A DNA stretch of 64,000 nt from Gracilaria domingensis (GCA_022539475.1 VCMS01000182.1:1-64000); one strand, 5' to 3'. Positions 23,010-33,836 are shown, counted from the first letter of the stretch. Notes: generated by a model from the sequence alone, not told the origin. A program made the numbers and translations.

Positions 23010-23063
23010 GGATTCTCCAGTTTTGCTCAACATTGCTCATTGCTCAGCAAAACTGGAGAATCC
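23010..23063. repeat. perfect 18-bp stem hairpin upstream of a gene
   Basis: GGATTCTCCAGTTTTGCT (23010-23027) and its exact reverse complement (23046-23063) flank an 18-base loop containing repeated TTGCTC. It lies about 80 bp upstream of the TATA box of the secreted-protein gene. Confidence 0.75.
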
Positions 23064-23141
23064 AGGTCCAAAATGAAGTGAAATTAATGTCGCGGCCGGT
23101 GGACGAACATTGTCTGACGAAGACATCCGCTTTCCTCCCAC

Positions 23142-23149
23142 TATAAAAG
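23142..23149 (+). promoter_or_regulatory. TATA box
   Basis: TATAAAAG lies 114 bp upstream of the ATG at 23256, in a GC-mixed stretch. Transcription would start around 23170-23180, leaving a leader of roughly 80 bases. This fits a polymerase II core promoter for the secreted-protein gene. Confidence 0.6.
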
Positions 23150-23255
23150 CGGGGTCACATCCGCTTCGCTGCTGTGGTCGATCACGGGCTCGTCAGAACT
23201 GGAACCTCTTTTATTATCCCTCATCCGATAGAGAAATCGTACTCATTTTCTGAAG

Positions 23256-23546
23256 ATGAAGTCATTCGTTCTTATTCTCTCTCTCTTCGTTTTCACTATC
23301 TCAGCTTCCCCTGTGAGGCAAGTGAGCGATGAGGCCAACCTCTCCGAACTGGCGGACCGCCAATTCGACCCTTTTGCATTCGTATCTTCTTTTGTGCCAA
23401 CCTTATTCGGGACTACTGCCACTATGGCATCAGTGACCACTGCCCCCATGACTACCATGACTACCATGCCAGTGACCACTGTCGCTGCCCCCGCACCCGC
23501 CTCACCTGCTTCCTCCTCCACAGGTGGAGCTGGCGGTGTGTGGTGA
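23256..23546 (+). CDS. small secreted Thr/Pro/Ala-rich protein (possibly first exon)
   Basis: The ATG is followed by a clear signal peptide ('MKSFVLILSLFVFTISA', likely cut before 'SPVRQ'). A short charged region and 'FDPFAFVSSFVPTLFG' come next, then a Thr/Met/Pro/Ala-rich stretch ('TTAPMTTMTTMPVTTVAAPA') ending 'STGGAGGVW'. Such low-complexity sequence suits a secreted, probably O-glycosylated wall or mucilage protein. A tRNA-like unit begins at the stop. Beyond it, about 23710-23881, reads 'GLSAVFGDGVTFVGGLSPGS' and more Gly-rich sequence, a plausible second exon ending at a GTAATT donor. It is therefore either a 96-residue protein or the first exon of a longer one split by a SINE in the intron. 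The TATA box upstream supports a real gene. Confidence 0.6.
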   Translation: MKSFVLILSLFVFTISASPVRQVSDEANLSELADRQFDPFAFVSSFVPTLFGTTATMASVTTAPMTTMTTMPVTTVAAPAPASPASSSTGGAGGVW

Positions 23547-23556
23547 ACCGTGAGGG

Positions 23557-23646
23557 CAGCAACGCAGAGCTGGGGCTCGAACCCAGGACCCCCAGATCAC
23601 ACAGAAAGCACACGAAGGTGGTTACCGACTGAGCTATGGCCGCTCC
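23557..23646 (-). mobile_element. tRNA-derived SINE-like unit
   Basis: On the minus strand a polymerase III A box (TAGCTCAGTCGGT, 23636-23624) and B box (GGTTCGAGCCC, 23583-23573) are present with a good T-arm. The acceptor strands do not pair and the spacing is longer than in a plain tRNA. It is therefore a tRNA-derived repeat rather than a tRNA gene. It interrupts the secreted-protein locus. Confidence 0.6.
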
Positions 23647-23931
23647 AGTGCATGTGTCCCACAAGCTGGCACTGCGGAGGTGTTATCGTGACCCTCTGTG
23701 ACTGTCATCTGCAGCTGCCAGCATTACACAGTGAAACTGGACTTTCAGCCGTCTTTGGCGATGGTGTGACCTTTGTCGGTGGACTTTCGCCTGGAAGCGG
23801 TATCTTTGGAGGCGGTGGAGACAGCACGACAACTATGTATGGTCTCGTGTACAGTTTGGGAATTGGTGGAGCCGGCAGCAGGTAATTAGCGAAGTACGCA
23901 TGTGGTTTGATAGTATTTCTTGGGTTATCTC

Positions 23932-24282
23932 TCTTACGCACTTTACAACCTTTTGTTGGGACGTTGTGAAGCTGACAAACAAGCAGTTAATTTGTTTCGA
24001 TTCATGCTCCTTCTTTTATTTTAAACCCAGTTCCAAGCACTACGCAAGCTTCAGGTACATCTGTAACATTTTCTCGTGACAGCGATTACGCTTTGCGTTC
24101 AAATAATAAAGGCATATAGTCGTGTTTGAAATCAATGCACAGCACGAGATACATAAGGAAACGTTCTGCCGTTTTCACGCGACGACGAACTGCTGCAAAC
24201 AAAGATTCCACGCATACAAACGAAAATGCGCAAATAATTGGTCCAAAGATTATTCCACTTCTCGCACAGTAGACAGAGTGAC
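23932..24282 (-). repeat. 3' LTR of element A, main part (rest at 29469-29482)
   Basis: It is nearly identical to 33837-34187. The remaining 14 bases lie beyond element B, and the insertion duplicated gtgac. On the element's strand the LTR starts TGTCAGAG and ends TAAGA, so it lacks the usual CA end. Confidence 0.88.
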
Positions 24283-24509
24283 AACAAAGAAACTGGATGA
24301 GATGGGTGATGAGTCGTTTACTCGAAGGGGGTGATGCTGGTCTGACCTACCGTCTATCGTGCATCACTGATGAGACTAGCTGGTCTTGTACTCTACGCTG
24401 CCTCGCACGGGCATCCTCCAGCAAGGGCACAGCTCGAGGCTTGGGCACCAAACTGCTGCACGGTCTGCAGCCTGTGCTCGTGCTACGTTAGCATGGTGCA
24501 CGATTCACA
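24283..24509 (-). repeat. 3' LTR of element B
   Basis: This 227-bp repeat matches 29237-29463 with few differences. It starts TGTGAATC and ends TTTGTT on the element's strand. Confidence 0.92.
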
Positions 24510-24539
24510 CTCCCTTCTTTTCCTCGTTGATTGCATAGC

Positions 24540-25541
24540 TCACCCGGTAGAAGAATGAGAGCTACGTGACTCAAAGGATTCAAACTTCAAACAAAGTCTT
24601 CCCGAAAACAGCAACAACTCCAAAGGCTGCTCCAGCGGACTGTCCGTTTTGGTGCGCGGGTCTTCGAGGTTCAGCTTGCCTGGTATCCCGATCATTTTGT
24701 CTACATTGTGAGTTTCGAACTCGAACCTTATGACGCTTACATCTGCTCGTATCGACCTGTCAAGACTGTTACGGCAAGTCGACAACGTAGTTAACAGACC
24801 TTTCGAATCCACATCGACAATGAGACCAACTTTGATGCCTAGCAGGGTAGTCAAAGCCTTTGCCAGAACTTTTCCTTCGTCGATGGCCCCTCCCGCTGCC
24901 AATATCTCAGCAGATCCGATAGACTTCACGGGGCGTTTAGACTTCCGAGACGACCAAGACAGCGCGTAGAAGACAGAGTCCTTCTCAAAGTCTCCAAAAA
25001 GAATTCCAGCAATCCAGCTTAACTGACCGTAGTCATCTTGTCTACTTGCGTCTGCGAAGACCAATACCGAGACCTCATATCTCTTGCCGTCAGTTGGGCG
25101 CACATATTGCACAGTGGATCCGGGCTTCTTGAGATTCTTTAGCATATTAATCTGCGTGACCATGTCCTTCACTCTTGGTCGCGGACCTTTCGGCTGCAAA
25201 AAACTGGCAGCAAATGCGCAAAAGGGTGAGGCTGCAGTTCCAAACCAACCAAGCGAACTATTCAAAGAACGGAACGCGGACGCTTCTATTGCATTCAAAA
25301 ACACTTCTCGTTCCTTTCTGCGCTTGCGGTCGAGAGGGTAGGCCTCCAAACCCTTCAACATTTCGTCCCCGTGTATCATAATAGAGTGGTCTTCAAACTG
25401 AACGACGTCCAAGCCAAAGTGCTTGAATGCTCCAGGACCGAAAACAATAGTTCCCAGTTTATACGACTGCCTAATTTTGTCAATATCCGCCTTTACATCA
25501 CTTCGTGGTCCAGCCAGGAGAAGATCATCCGTAATCTTCAC
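24540..25541 (-). pseudogene. element B reverse transcriptase C-terminus and RNase H
   Basis: This begins at the RT catalytic block ('KITDDLLLAG', where the family has Y/V-D-D). It continues through the connection domain to a copia RNase H with 'SVLVFADASRQDD' (first Asp), 'GSAEILAAGGAIDEG' (Glu) and 'GLIVDVDSKGLL' (Asp), and ends 'SRSSHSSTG'. RNase H removes the RNA strand during cDNA synthesis in the virus-like particle. It lies in another frame from the upstream part of pol, and 25542-25695 is disrupted, so the RT core is broken. The organisation is close to the polyprotein of element E. Confidence 0.8.
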
Positions 25542-25695
25542 AGCAATAGTAGCAATATCGCCGTTTGACTTCTTGTAGAATTAACTGCGGCACGTAGACG
25601 AGATGAAAGAACCCGATTTGACGCATGAGATCGTCACTTACTCTCTGCCCTTTAGCAGACGCGTTAACAAGTCCGTAGGACGCTACTCGCAGCAG

Positions 25696-28311
25696 TTAGT
25701 AATGTCTGTGTCTTGAACTACACTTTCGAGGAGGAACCACATAGACATCTCGACATGCTTCTCCACTCTGAAGAAAAGCGCTCTTAAAGTCAATCTTGGC
25801 CAACGTCCACTTACGAATGGTCGTCATTGCTAGCAGAATACGTATGCCCAACGGCAAGCCATTCGCTGAATCTGTTTTCTGGTTCGCCTTCTGGGTATCT
25901 TCGTTGTCATGAGGTGCAATCCTTGCCTTCAACAACAGCGAGCCGTCATCACATCTCTTGATTTTGTAGAATATGTGACTGGAAATGACATTCGCATCCG
26001 TCGGCACAGCATCAACAGCAACCCGATCTACTGTCTTCAAGAAGGCTTCTTCCTCCTTTTCATAGGCGTTGTGCGTTAAGAAAGGTGGCAATCCGTGAGA
26101 CTGATGTAACATGAATTCTTTATATCCAAGAACTTCAAAGAACTCCTGCAAAGTGTCCTTCTCTATGCTCTGCAGCTCTTGTCCTGGCGACAATTCGATC
26201 GCATTAGCCTGATGGGAAGTGTCTTCACGATAGCGCCACCTCTCCTTGATGAGGTCAAGTATCTCACTCTTCCCATCGTCGTATCTGACAGAGTACCTCC
26301 TAGAGCGTGGACCATATTGCAGAATCTTTTCCGGATAATAATTCTTGTCCAGAGGTCAGTAAACTTCAATTTTATCTCCCACAGCTGGACGACGACGCGC
26401 GGGTTGTCGTTCTACTCGCTTGTTTCTACGCAAGGCTGGGACACGTGCAGTGTTTGACTGCGGTGCTGGGGCTGGAGTGATAGTATCCTCCTCAAGTTGC
26501 GGTGATGATTGTGCATTCTGAATCTCAACAGTATCCTCCAGCGCCTCCTGATTATGGGTTTGATCTTGAGAGGAGGTATCTCGCTGAGTCGCTAGTGCGA
26601 CTTCGTCACCGTAAGGGAAAAGATTGGCGTCAAAATGACGTTCATCAGAGGAGTAATCATGGTTCTCTGGCCCTTCTACATCATCGGACAGGACATCTTC
26701 TTCCACTTGATCCAATGCCACTGACAGAGAGACATCCAGTTCATCCATTGCATTTTGCACAGTAGTAGCGAGCTCGTCAGGGGGTGTCGCATGTCTCACA
26801 TCTTCAACAGCCGCGCTGATAGTTCGGCCGTTTGCACCCGGTATAGTAACAGTCCTGCTGTGGTGGTCATAAGCTAGAACAGGCTTGGCAACAGACCACT
26901 TCCCTCTCTTTTCATGTTGGTGTCTGAGAAAGACCTGGACGTGGTCGCCAACAGAGACCGGGATCTCGGTTACAGCATTAGACCGCATGATCAGTGTGAG
27001 CCTTCTCTTGGCAATAATCGCTTCATGGGCTTTCCTGGGGCTCTCGGGTACCAGAACTGGCTGATTAGCGTTTTCTACAGGCCTTGTATAACCCTTCGCT
27101 AGCTCGTTAGCCGATAGCACATCGTTCCCATACAAATCGTTCGAAATTCGTACGGCTTTCTGGATAAGAATATCTCTTTGACTATCGTCCTCCAGGGTAC
27201 ACTCAGGCTTCATGCGTAGATACAAGTCTCGAATGACTCTATGTTTAGATTCCAACACATTCTTATTGTGTCTAAGAGGTGGAATAGGACGCATCTCTAT
27301 TCCGGACTGCGTCAGATACTCCCTAAACACCGAATTATGAAATCCTCGATCGAAGAGGACTGCCTTTGGTGTCTAGAACGCAGATATCCACAAGGTTTCG
27401 AAAGCCGAGATTGCATCATGCATGGCGGTAGTTTCTACAGCGCATCCTGCTGAGTATCGCGATGCAGCATCCATGCCGTGGAAGACGCATACCTCGTCCA
27501 AAAACATGTGGTCAACACAAACCAGGTCATTGAGCGACCTACTCATGCTACTGAGGGAAACTTTCCTCGTAGTCTGTGGTAGAGATGTTGCATGACAGTT
27601 CGTACACCTCTCCACTACTTGTGACAAATATTTGCTAACTGCGTCGCTACATAAATCATTACGCTGCAGTAGCACTTTGATGTCTGAGTATGCCTCGTGC
27701 CCACAGACATGCCGGTGAACTTTGTCAACAATCTTCTTCACTTCTCTCCAGGGTCTATCAGACACTGATTCGGACACACTAGCCATGGCGCAATAGAGAA
27801 TGCGGTTGTTTCTCGCTGATAGTTGTTGGCTATCTGAGATAAACGCTGAGCACGGGACGAAACTGTGCATGTCATGATCTACCAACTCAGTGTGTCCTTG
27901 AGATACTCCATTCTTATCTAGCGGAAATTCCAACAGGTTCTTACTTATATGCAAAATATTACAGTTCTTCGTAACATTTCTGCCTATGACCCATTGAGAA
28001 GATCCTTCGAGAACCAAATGTGTGATGCGAACAGAGATTCCGTTGGTGGTTGTCGCTTCTAACACGACCGAGCCCAAAATAGGCTTGCATTCGCTGGAAT
28101 GTTCTCCTTTACCATATTGCCAAAAGGGTCTGTCCCTGACTGAGTCAGGTAGGGGTTCTAGTTTGCCATTCCATTCAGTACAGACTAAGTGCTTGATCAT
28201 GTTCAGTTCGCTGAAGCCGATTCCACTGTATGGAGCACCATCATCCAGAAGAGGTCCGACTACCTGCTCAACAACTGGCTCAGTGTTATGACTCTGAACA
28301 AATTTAACCAT
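25696..28311 (-). pseudogene. element B protease, integrase, Tudor-like domain and RT N-terminus
   Basis: This is one continuous frame with two internal stops, TAG 27373-27375 and TGA 26356-26358. Domains in order: an aspartic protease with 'LLDDGAPYSGIG'; an integrase zinc region ending 'CTNCHA'; an integrase core with 'LVCVDHMFLDEV' (Asp), 'AVLFDRGFHNSVF' (Asp) and 'NKNVLESKHRVIRD' (Glu); a Ser/Asp-rich linker; a Tudor-like module (26230-26382: 'VGDKIEVY', 'PLDKNYYPEKILQYG', 'YSVRYDDGKSEILDLI'); and an RT N-terminus with 'LAKIDFKSAFLQSG'. The TGA replaces the Trp expected in the Tudor-like motif. Protease matures the particle and integrase inserts cDNA; the Tudor-like module could bind chromatin (inference). 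Confidence 0.8.
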
Positions 28312-28336
28312 GTTGAAAGTGATAGTGTTCTTCTTG

Positions 28337-29233
28337 TCACTTGCTTTGCGCGGTTCGTCCGCGCGGTTCGTCCAACGAAACAGTTCCGGGCTTCAACGTT
28401 CCATCTTCCTGATGATCGCTCTTCCAGTGACCATATTTGTCGCATTTATGACACTTAGATTTAGCTTTAATCTCTGCCAACTGCTCCGGTGTCTTCCTAG
28501 CTCGTCCACGTGACTTGTCGTAGTTAGACGATTTAGTATTTGAGGCTGAACTTGCTTGCAAGGCATTCTTGCCGGATTCTGCAAAGGTTTGCTTTACCGC
28601 ATTGTCGAAGTACCGATGCGATAGACTCATACGACACTGTTCGCAGAAGATCGTTTGTCGTAGAGCTAGCAGACAGTTTAGCATCTGCTGTCGTACAATT
28701 AGCCAACACAGATATCCGCTGATTACTGTCTACGTTTGCATTCGCTAGTAGCGTGAACGCAACTAGAGCTTCTGAAAGCTTGGCATCCTCGCCATGTGCA
28801 TTCATGCGAGACATCTGAGCCTGAAACCTTGATTCGTAGTTCATAAAGGTCTCGCTTGCTCCTCTTCTGGTGTTCAACAGAGTTAGAAAGTCTTGGTACA
28901 CGTCGGTCACCACTCTAAAGGGTCTCGTTTGTAGACGGTATTGACAATTGCCTCCACATCCTTTTCGGACTTCACTACTTCGTCAGGTACCGATCGGCAG
29001 ATATCTTTTGCCCGACCGTACAATTGAGACTGCAACAAGATGCCTCGGATCTTTTTAATGGCTCTGTAGGAATTACTCTCAGGCAGCAAATCATGATACG
29101 CTTCCCACTGCTTAAGTGCTTGGTCGTATTCTTCTTGATTTCCGCGTCCGTCGGTCCACGGCACATGATGTAAATCCCACGTAAACTTCAGCCTCTTGGG
29201 CAGATCCGTACTTGGGCCAGATCCTGGGCCCAT
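28337..29233 (-). pseudogene. element B gag (capsid) with zinc knuckle
   Basis: The ATG at 29233 lies inside the primer-binding site. The first part reads 'RLKFTWDLHHVPWTDGRGN' and 'YDQALKQWEAYHDLLPESN', and the second 'FLTLLNTRRGASETFMNYES' and 'DAKLSEALVAFTLLANANV'. A nucleocapsid knuckle 'CHKCDKYGHWKSDH' follows, where the final residue is His instead of Cys. Frameshifts near 28910 and 28600 split it into three frames. Gag forms the particle and packages RNA. The knuckle variant is either tolerated (CCHH) or a lesion. Confidence 0.75.
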
Positions 29234-29236
29234 AAC
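29224..29236 (-). promoter_or_regulatory. primer-binding site complementary to the initiator tRNA-Met anticodon arm
   Basis: CTGGGCCCATAAC on the plus strand is identical to the anticodon arm of eukaryotic initiator tRNA-Met (anticodon CAT inside). The element's RNA would therefore pair with an internal tRNA segment, as established for Drosophila copia and yeast Ty5. It directly abuts the 5' LTR end at 29237, and the ATG complementary to CAT is the gag start codon. Confidence 0.8.
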
Positions 29237-29463
29237 AACAAAGAAACTGGATGAGATGGGTGAGGAGTCGTTTACTCGAAGGGGGTGATGCTGGTCTTAC
29301 CGACCGTCTATCGTGCATCACTGATGAGACTAGCTGGTCTTGTACTCTACGCTGCCCCGCACGGGCATCCTCCAGCAAGGGCACAGCTCGAGGCTTGGGC
29401 ACCAAACTGCTGCACGGTCTGCAGCCTGTGCTCGTGCTACATTAGCATGGTGCACGATTCACA
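29237..29463 (-). repeat. 5' LTR of element B
   Basis: It pairs with 24283-24509 and is followed on the right by the target duplication gtgac. Confidence 0.92.
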
Positions 29464-29471
29464 GTGACCCC

Positions 29472-30990
29472 CTACTCTGACACTCCTTCTCGAGAAGTAA
29501 TCGGGATAATTCCAAGATCTCGACGATGTTTCTCAAAGGCAGGCATCGATAAAATCTTCGTAAATAGATCGGCTAAGTTGTGTTCAGAGGCTGTATACTT
29601 AACGAAGACCAATTTCTTCTGCACAGACTCTTTCACATAACTGTATCGTATAGATATGTGTTTCATGTTTCTCAAACCCTGTACCTCCGTTGTCCAAAGA
29701 ATACTTCCAAGTTTGTCCTGAAAAACAGGGGTCGGCAACTCGACGATCACTCCAATTTTAGCTAGAAATAGTTGCACCCAGATCGTATTGCGAATGCATT
29801 CAAACAGAGCCTAAAACTCTGCCTCGCAAGTGGAAAGCGAAACAGATGGTTGTATTTTCGACATCCAGAAAACCGTAGATTGACCATACTTGATCACAAT
29901 TCCGCTTGTAGATCTTCTAGTATTTTTATCTCTACCCCAATCTGCGTCAGACCAAGAGCGTACCTCACACGTCTGTGACTTTGGAAGCGAAAGAATTAAC
30001 TCTGCTGTGCCTTTAAAGTAGAGAAAAAGGTGTTTCAACGCTCTCAAATGAGTTGGACGGGGACAGAAAGTATACTTTCCAAGCATCGAGACTGTAGTAG
30101 AAATGTCTGGTTGCGTTCTGGTTGATAGAAACAAAAGTTTTCCAACTGTTTCTCGGTATGGAACGTTCTGCATCTCTTGCTCCTCCTCTTCATTGAGAGC
30201 CTGCAATGTTTCATACAACTGGTGTGCGACTGGGAGCGGAGTGCGCGTTGGCTTGCAATCGCTCATACCCGTTTCGTGCAAGATACGCATGATTAATGGA
30301 TGCTGGCCGAGCATGAACTCATCTTCTGATTCATGAATGTGAACTACGAGGAAAAGATGGCTACGTCCCATGTCCTTGACAGTGTACTCTTTCCGAAGCT
30401 GCTCCTTCACTTCCGAGACTGCTGAAGAATCACCCATGATGACAATGTCATCAACATATGCCAGTAGAACAACCATTCTATTGCAACGCTTTCGAATAAA
30501 AACACAGTCACTAGGGGCAATTGCTCCACCCCAATGCGTTTCAAAAATGTGGAAAACGTGAAGTACCACAGCTTAGGGGCTTCTCGCAGACCGTAAAGTG
30601 ACTTATGTAGCGTAGCAAGTGTTCCATTTGCAGCAGAAATTCATTCGATAGATGGCAGTCTTATCAACATCTGGAAATTGTTGGGAAGTTCAGCGTTCAA
30701 GAACGCACTTTTGACATCCAAGTTCTGTCTATCCCATCATCTCGTTGCGCAAACGCTTAGTAAGATGCGGAAGACTTCATATCCGGCGACTGGTGCATAG
30801 CAGTTCTTTGTCTCAATCGAAGACAAATGCTGTAGATTTCCTCGGGCAACCAGTCGAGCTTTGAATCGCTCAGAAAGTCCGCGCTCATCTCTCTTGGGAC
30901 GCAGTATGATGCCAGTTGGTAGAGCAAACTTGGGAGTTTGATGCTCTATAATACTGTATCTCTCGGCGTCTTCAATGGTGCGAAACTCTT
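29472..30990 (-). pseudogene. element A reverse transcriptase and RNase H
   Basis: The RT N-terminal part (30600-30990) is broken by a frameshift and stops but retains 'LSERFKARLVARG' and 'LDVKSAFLNAELPN'. The catalytic block is 'LLAYVDDIVIMGDSS'. RNase H follows with 'RSWSDADWGRDKNTRRSTSG' and 'SLSTCEAEF'. A TAA at 29811-29813 then interrupts an otherwise continuous frame that resumes 'ALFECI' and ends with 'ASEHNLADLFTKILSM', the usual copia C-terminus. It would copy element RNA into cDNA and is inactive as it stands. Confidence 0.85.
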
Positions 30991-31015
30991 CCTCAATAGC
31001 GTCTTTCCAATGCTG

Positions 31016-32215
31016 TCATTCCGGTGAAGATCTTGCTTCAGGAAGCGTCGGCTCATCCGTTGTGCTGATTTCGGTTGGGACTGCAAGGTTGGCTCTTGAT
31101 CGCAGATTGTACCCGTGGGAAGGCGCATTGTGCTCTGGAGAATTCTGGGCGGAGCTTGGTTCATCAGCATACTTTGTACCATCAAACGTAGAAGGTTGGT
31201 CTGGAATGTGAGTAAAGCTGCTGAGCACATCTTCAAACTCAATGATTTCACTTTGGGAATTGTTTCCAACAGTATTCAAATTCATTTCTAGGTTTGATTC
31301 TGAGTCAGATGTTCCATCTTCAACTTCAAATGACTCAATATCATTGACTGTGGCAGTCAGTAATCCAGAATTGGATTGGTGAGGAGAACTACTGAGGTTT
31401 GGTGAAGATATTCCAGGAAATTCTGATTCGAAGAATCGAACGTGTTTGGAACTCATAATTCCTGACTCGCTAAGAATGAGATAGATTCCTCCGTCAATGT
31501 GTCCGAGGTTGATGCCTGACACCATTCTCGTTTCCATTTTCTTCCATTTCTTCCTCGACGGTTGCACTAAAGCGCGGCATCCAAATGGCCTGAGATGTTT
31601 GAGATATGGAGCTTGCCTCTCGAACAGAGTTTGATATGGAGACCTTTTCGTCGTACTGTGTGGTATGGCATTTCGTGAGTCTAAAACGTGCTTAAGCGCG
31701 TAAGACCAGAAGGTGAGTGGTAGGTTGGCTTCTGAAAGACATGTGCGTATAAATGATAGGATTACGCCTTGGGTTCTCTCCACAATACTGTTGGATGCAG
31801 GAGTGTATGGTGTAGTCGTGTGCACCGATACTCTAAATCTCTTCAGAGCTCTTCGGGCTTTGATGAACTTTTTGCCTCCATCAGTGTGGAGCGAAGTAAC
31901 GTGGTATCCGGACTGTCTCTCAAGCCAAACCATGAACCTCTGAATCACCTTCGATGCCTCTCCTTTAGGCTTAACGGGTTCAGCGTGCGCGAATCGTGTA
32001 AACTCATCAATCACTGTACAGAAGTAATGGTGATTATTTCGAGACACAGGCTTAATTGATCCAACTATGTCAGAGTGTATGGAGCCTGGTTGAGTGGAGA
32101 CGATTAGACTACCGCGATAAGACCTTCGAAATTTACCCCTTGCACAAGGAATACAATCATTTGACGAAGTGTTCAGTGACGGCAATGCTCCATCCTTAAC
32201 CATCTTCTTGATCAT
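31016..32215 (-). pseudogene. element A integrase
   Basis: The frame is in register with the protease segment upstream and separated from it by a TGA (32243-32245) in 'WH-stop-RWAHAG', where copia elements have Arg. Zinc-binding 'DCIPCARGK' precedes the DDE core: 'GSIHSDIVGSIKP' (Asp), 'SLHTDGGKKF' (Asp) and 'PASNSIVERTQG' (Glu). The copia-specific 'LRPFGCRALV' C-terminal region and an acidic linker to RT follow. It would insert cDNA into chromosomes. Confidence 0.85.
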
Positions 32216-32242
32216 TTCCTTCTTCCCGGCATGAGCCCAACG

Positions 32243-33154
32243 TCAATGCCATCTGCTTTCCACTTCATTTCCGGTTCCCTGGTCTCCAATATCCACGATG
32301 TTCAATTTTCCAAGGTCCACTTCTTCTTCATCCTCGTCCGTCTGAGTGTCTTCATTACTCCCATCCTCTGCGTAGGTCATTGTGTCATCATCTGATGCAT
32401 CTCCTTCAGATTCGTCACTTGTTTGCTGCAGGACAGCTGCCATCATAGCCTTATCTAGAGACACATTTGTCGCAAAGGCGGGTTTTCCGACGTAGTAAAG
32501 ATCATCAGTGTCTCTAGAGCCAATGCCAATAGGGACGAATTCGTTTTGAGCATCTAAGATCACAGCATGTGTCTTAGTAAAGACAACGACCATATTCTTG
32601 TCGGCGAGAGCTGGGACAGATAACAATTCCATGGCCAAGTTTGAAGAACAAAGCGTGTATGTAAGATGAATTTCAGTGGTGAGATTGTTTGCCTGCCACT
32701 GTACTCGCTTAGTTCCCTTGATGTGGGCGTTTAGAAGTGAATTGTCCCCAAGCGCAATTGGAACGATGCAGTGTTGCGTTCTAGTTAAAGAACTGCTGTC
32801 GCAAGTCATGTGCGCCCCAGTGCCGGAGTCTATCATCATGACATGGTCTTCGGTGCCCTCCAGTAAGGTTCTCGCCGGCGCAGCCCGAACAGTTGTGTTA
32901 TTCGGTGCTTTGAGATTTGGCTTGCTCTTATGCTTACGGTCGAGCTCATTGAGTTTTCCTGGATCTGAATGAGAGTCACTATCCTTGCTTAACCTCAACT
33001 TATTGTTTGGGTTCTTCGGATTTAGCCTACACTTTTCTGTGTTGTGTCCTGATTTGCTACAGATGTGACAGTACGACTTCATGGGATGGGCCCGTTCACT
33101 CCGGTTGTGCTTTGACTTAATTGCTTGGTCCTCTTCAAGTAGTCTTGCACACAC
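32243..33154 (-). pseudogene. element A nucleocapsid zinc knuckle and protease
   Basis: A canonical knuckle 'CHICSKSGHNTEKC' (CX2CX4HX4C) is followed by a basic linker. The aspartic protease active site is 'HVMMIDSGTGAHMTCDS' (D-S-G). A pre-integrase region with Asp/Glu-rich insert ends at 'VESRWH'. It is open for about 300 codons and ends at the TGA that separates it from the integrase. The function is RNA packaging and polyprotein processing. Confidence 0.85.
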
Positions 33155-33693
33155 AGTCTCTCACGTTGCAGACTCATCAGAGAGAGTCTTCAAAGCTGCA
33201 GTGATGGGAATGAGCTCTGGTGCATCAATTGAGGCAATGAGTATTTCGATGCATAGTTCATCAGGTAGACTGGTGTTCATGGAGTTAAGCTTCTCTAAGA
33301 TGCTCTTCATTCGATCGATATTTTTCCAATGTCATGCCTCACTGTAGCGTAGCGCATAGCAATGAGTTCGGTCATCTTTGAAATTCTCGATGCTGCCATC
33401 TTCGAGTCATATCGATCTTCGAGCTTCTGGAGCATTCGAAAAGGATTATGTACATCATTTCTAACAACCCGAAGGGCTTCATTCGACAGAGCCGTGACTA
33501 TTATCCCACTCGCTTTTTTTTGATTAGATGCGAATTTGGATTTGCCATCTTCCTCTTCTACCTGACAGTACTCATGTTCCAATGATTCGCTGAGACTCTT
33601 GGTATTACAAACAGCCTCAATACGAATTCTCCAAATCGCAAAGTCGTGCCTATCCTTGAGCGTCTCAATACATGGCCTATCTGATTCTGTCAT
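33155..33693 (-). pseudogene. element A gag (UBN2-type capsid)
   Basis: The start is ATG 33693 ('MTESDRPCIETLKDRHDFAI'). A copia capsid of the UBN2 kind follows, with 'LKDRHDFAIWRIRIEA', 'ALSNEALRVVRNDVHNPF' and 'MLQKLEDRYDSKMAASRIS'. A frameshift near 33320 moves the rest ('MKSILEKLNSMNTSLPDEL') into another frame, and TGA at 33161-33163 precedes 'ETVCARLLEE'. The leader between the LTR (33837) and this ATG holds the unidentified primer-binding site. Confidence 0.75.
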
Positions 33694-33836
33694 GTGACAG
33701 TTCGGAGCAGAAAGACACTTTATAGACGTATACTGACACGAAAGTGCGATCAGAAGTATGAAGACTCTTGAACAAGCAGATCGGAGAAAGGGGATGTCAA
33801 GCAGTTGTTCGCAGGGATACGTTTTACCCGATACCC

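Larger units (their letters stand above)
24283..29463 (-). mobile_element. Ty1/copia element B, nested in the LTR of element A
   Basis: This is a 5181-bp minus-strand copia retrotransposon with 227-bp LTRs (24283-24509, 29237-29463) and an exact 5-bp duplication gtgac (24278-24282, 29464-29468). A purine tract (revcomp GAGGAAAAGAAGGGAG) abuts the 3' LTR. The gag start lies within the apparent primer-binding site directly after the 5' LTR. LTR identity is high, so insertion is fairly recent and later than that of element A. A few stops and frameshifts interrupt the polyprotein. Confidence 0.92.

Noticed and set aside
23557-23646. functional tRNA gene
   Set aside because: A and B boxes are good, but acceptor strands do not pair and box spacing is too long for the fold.
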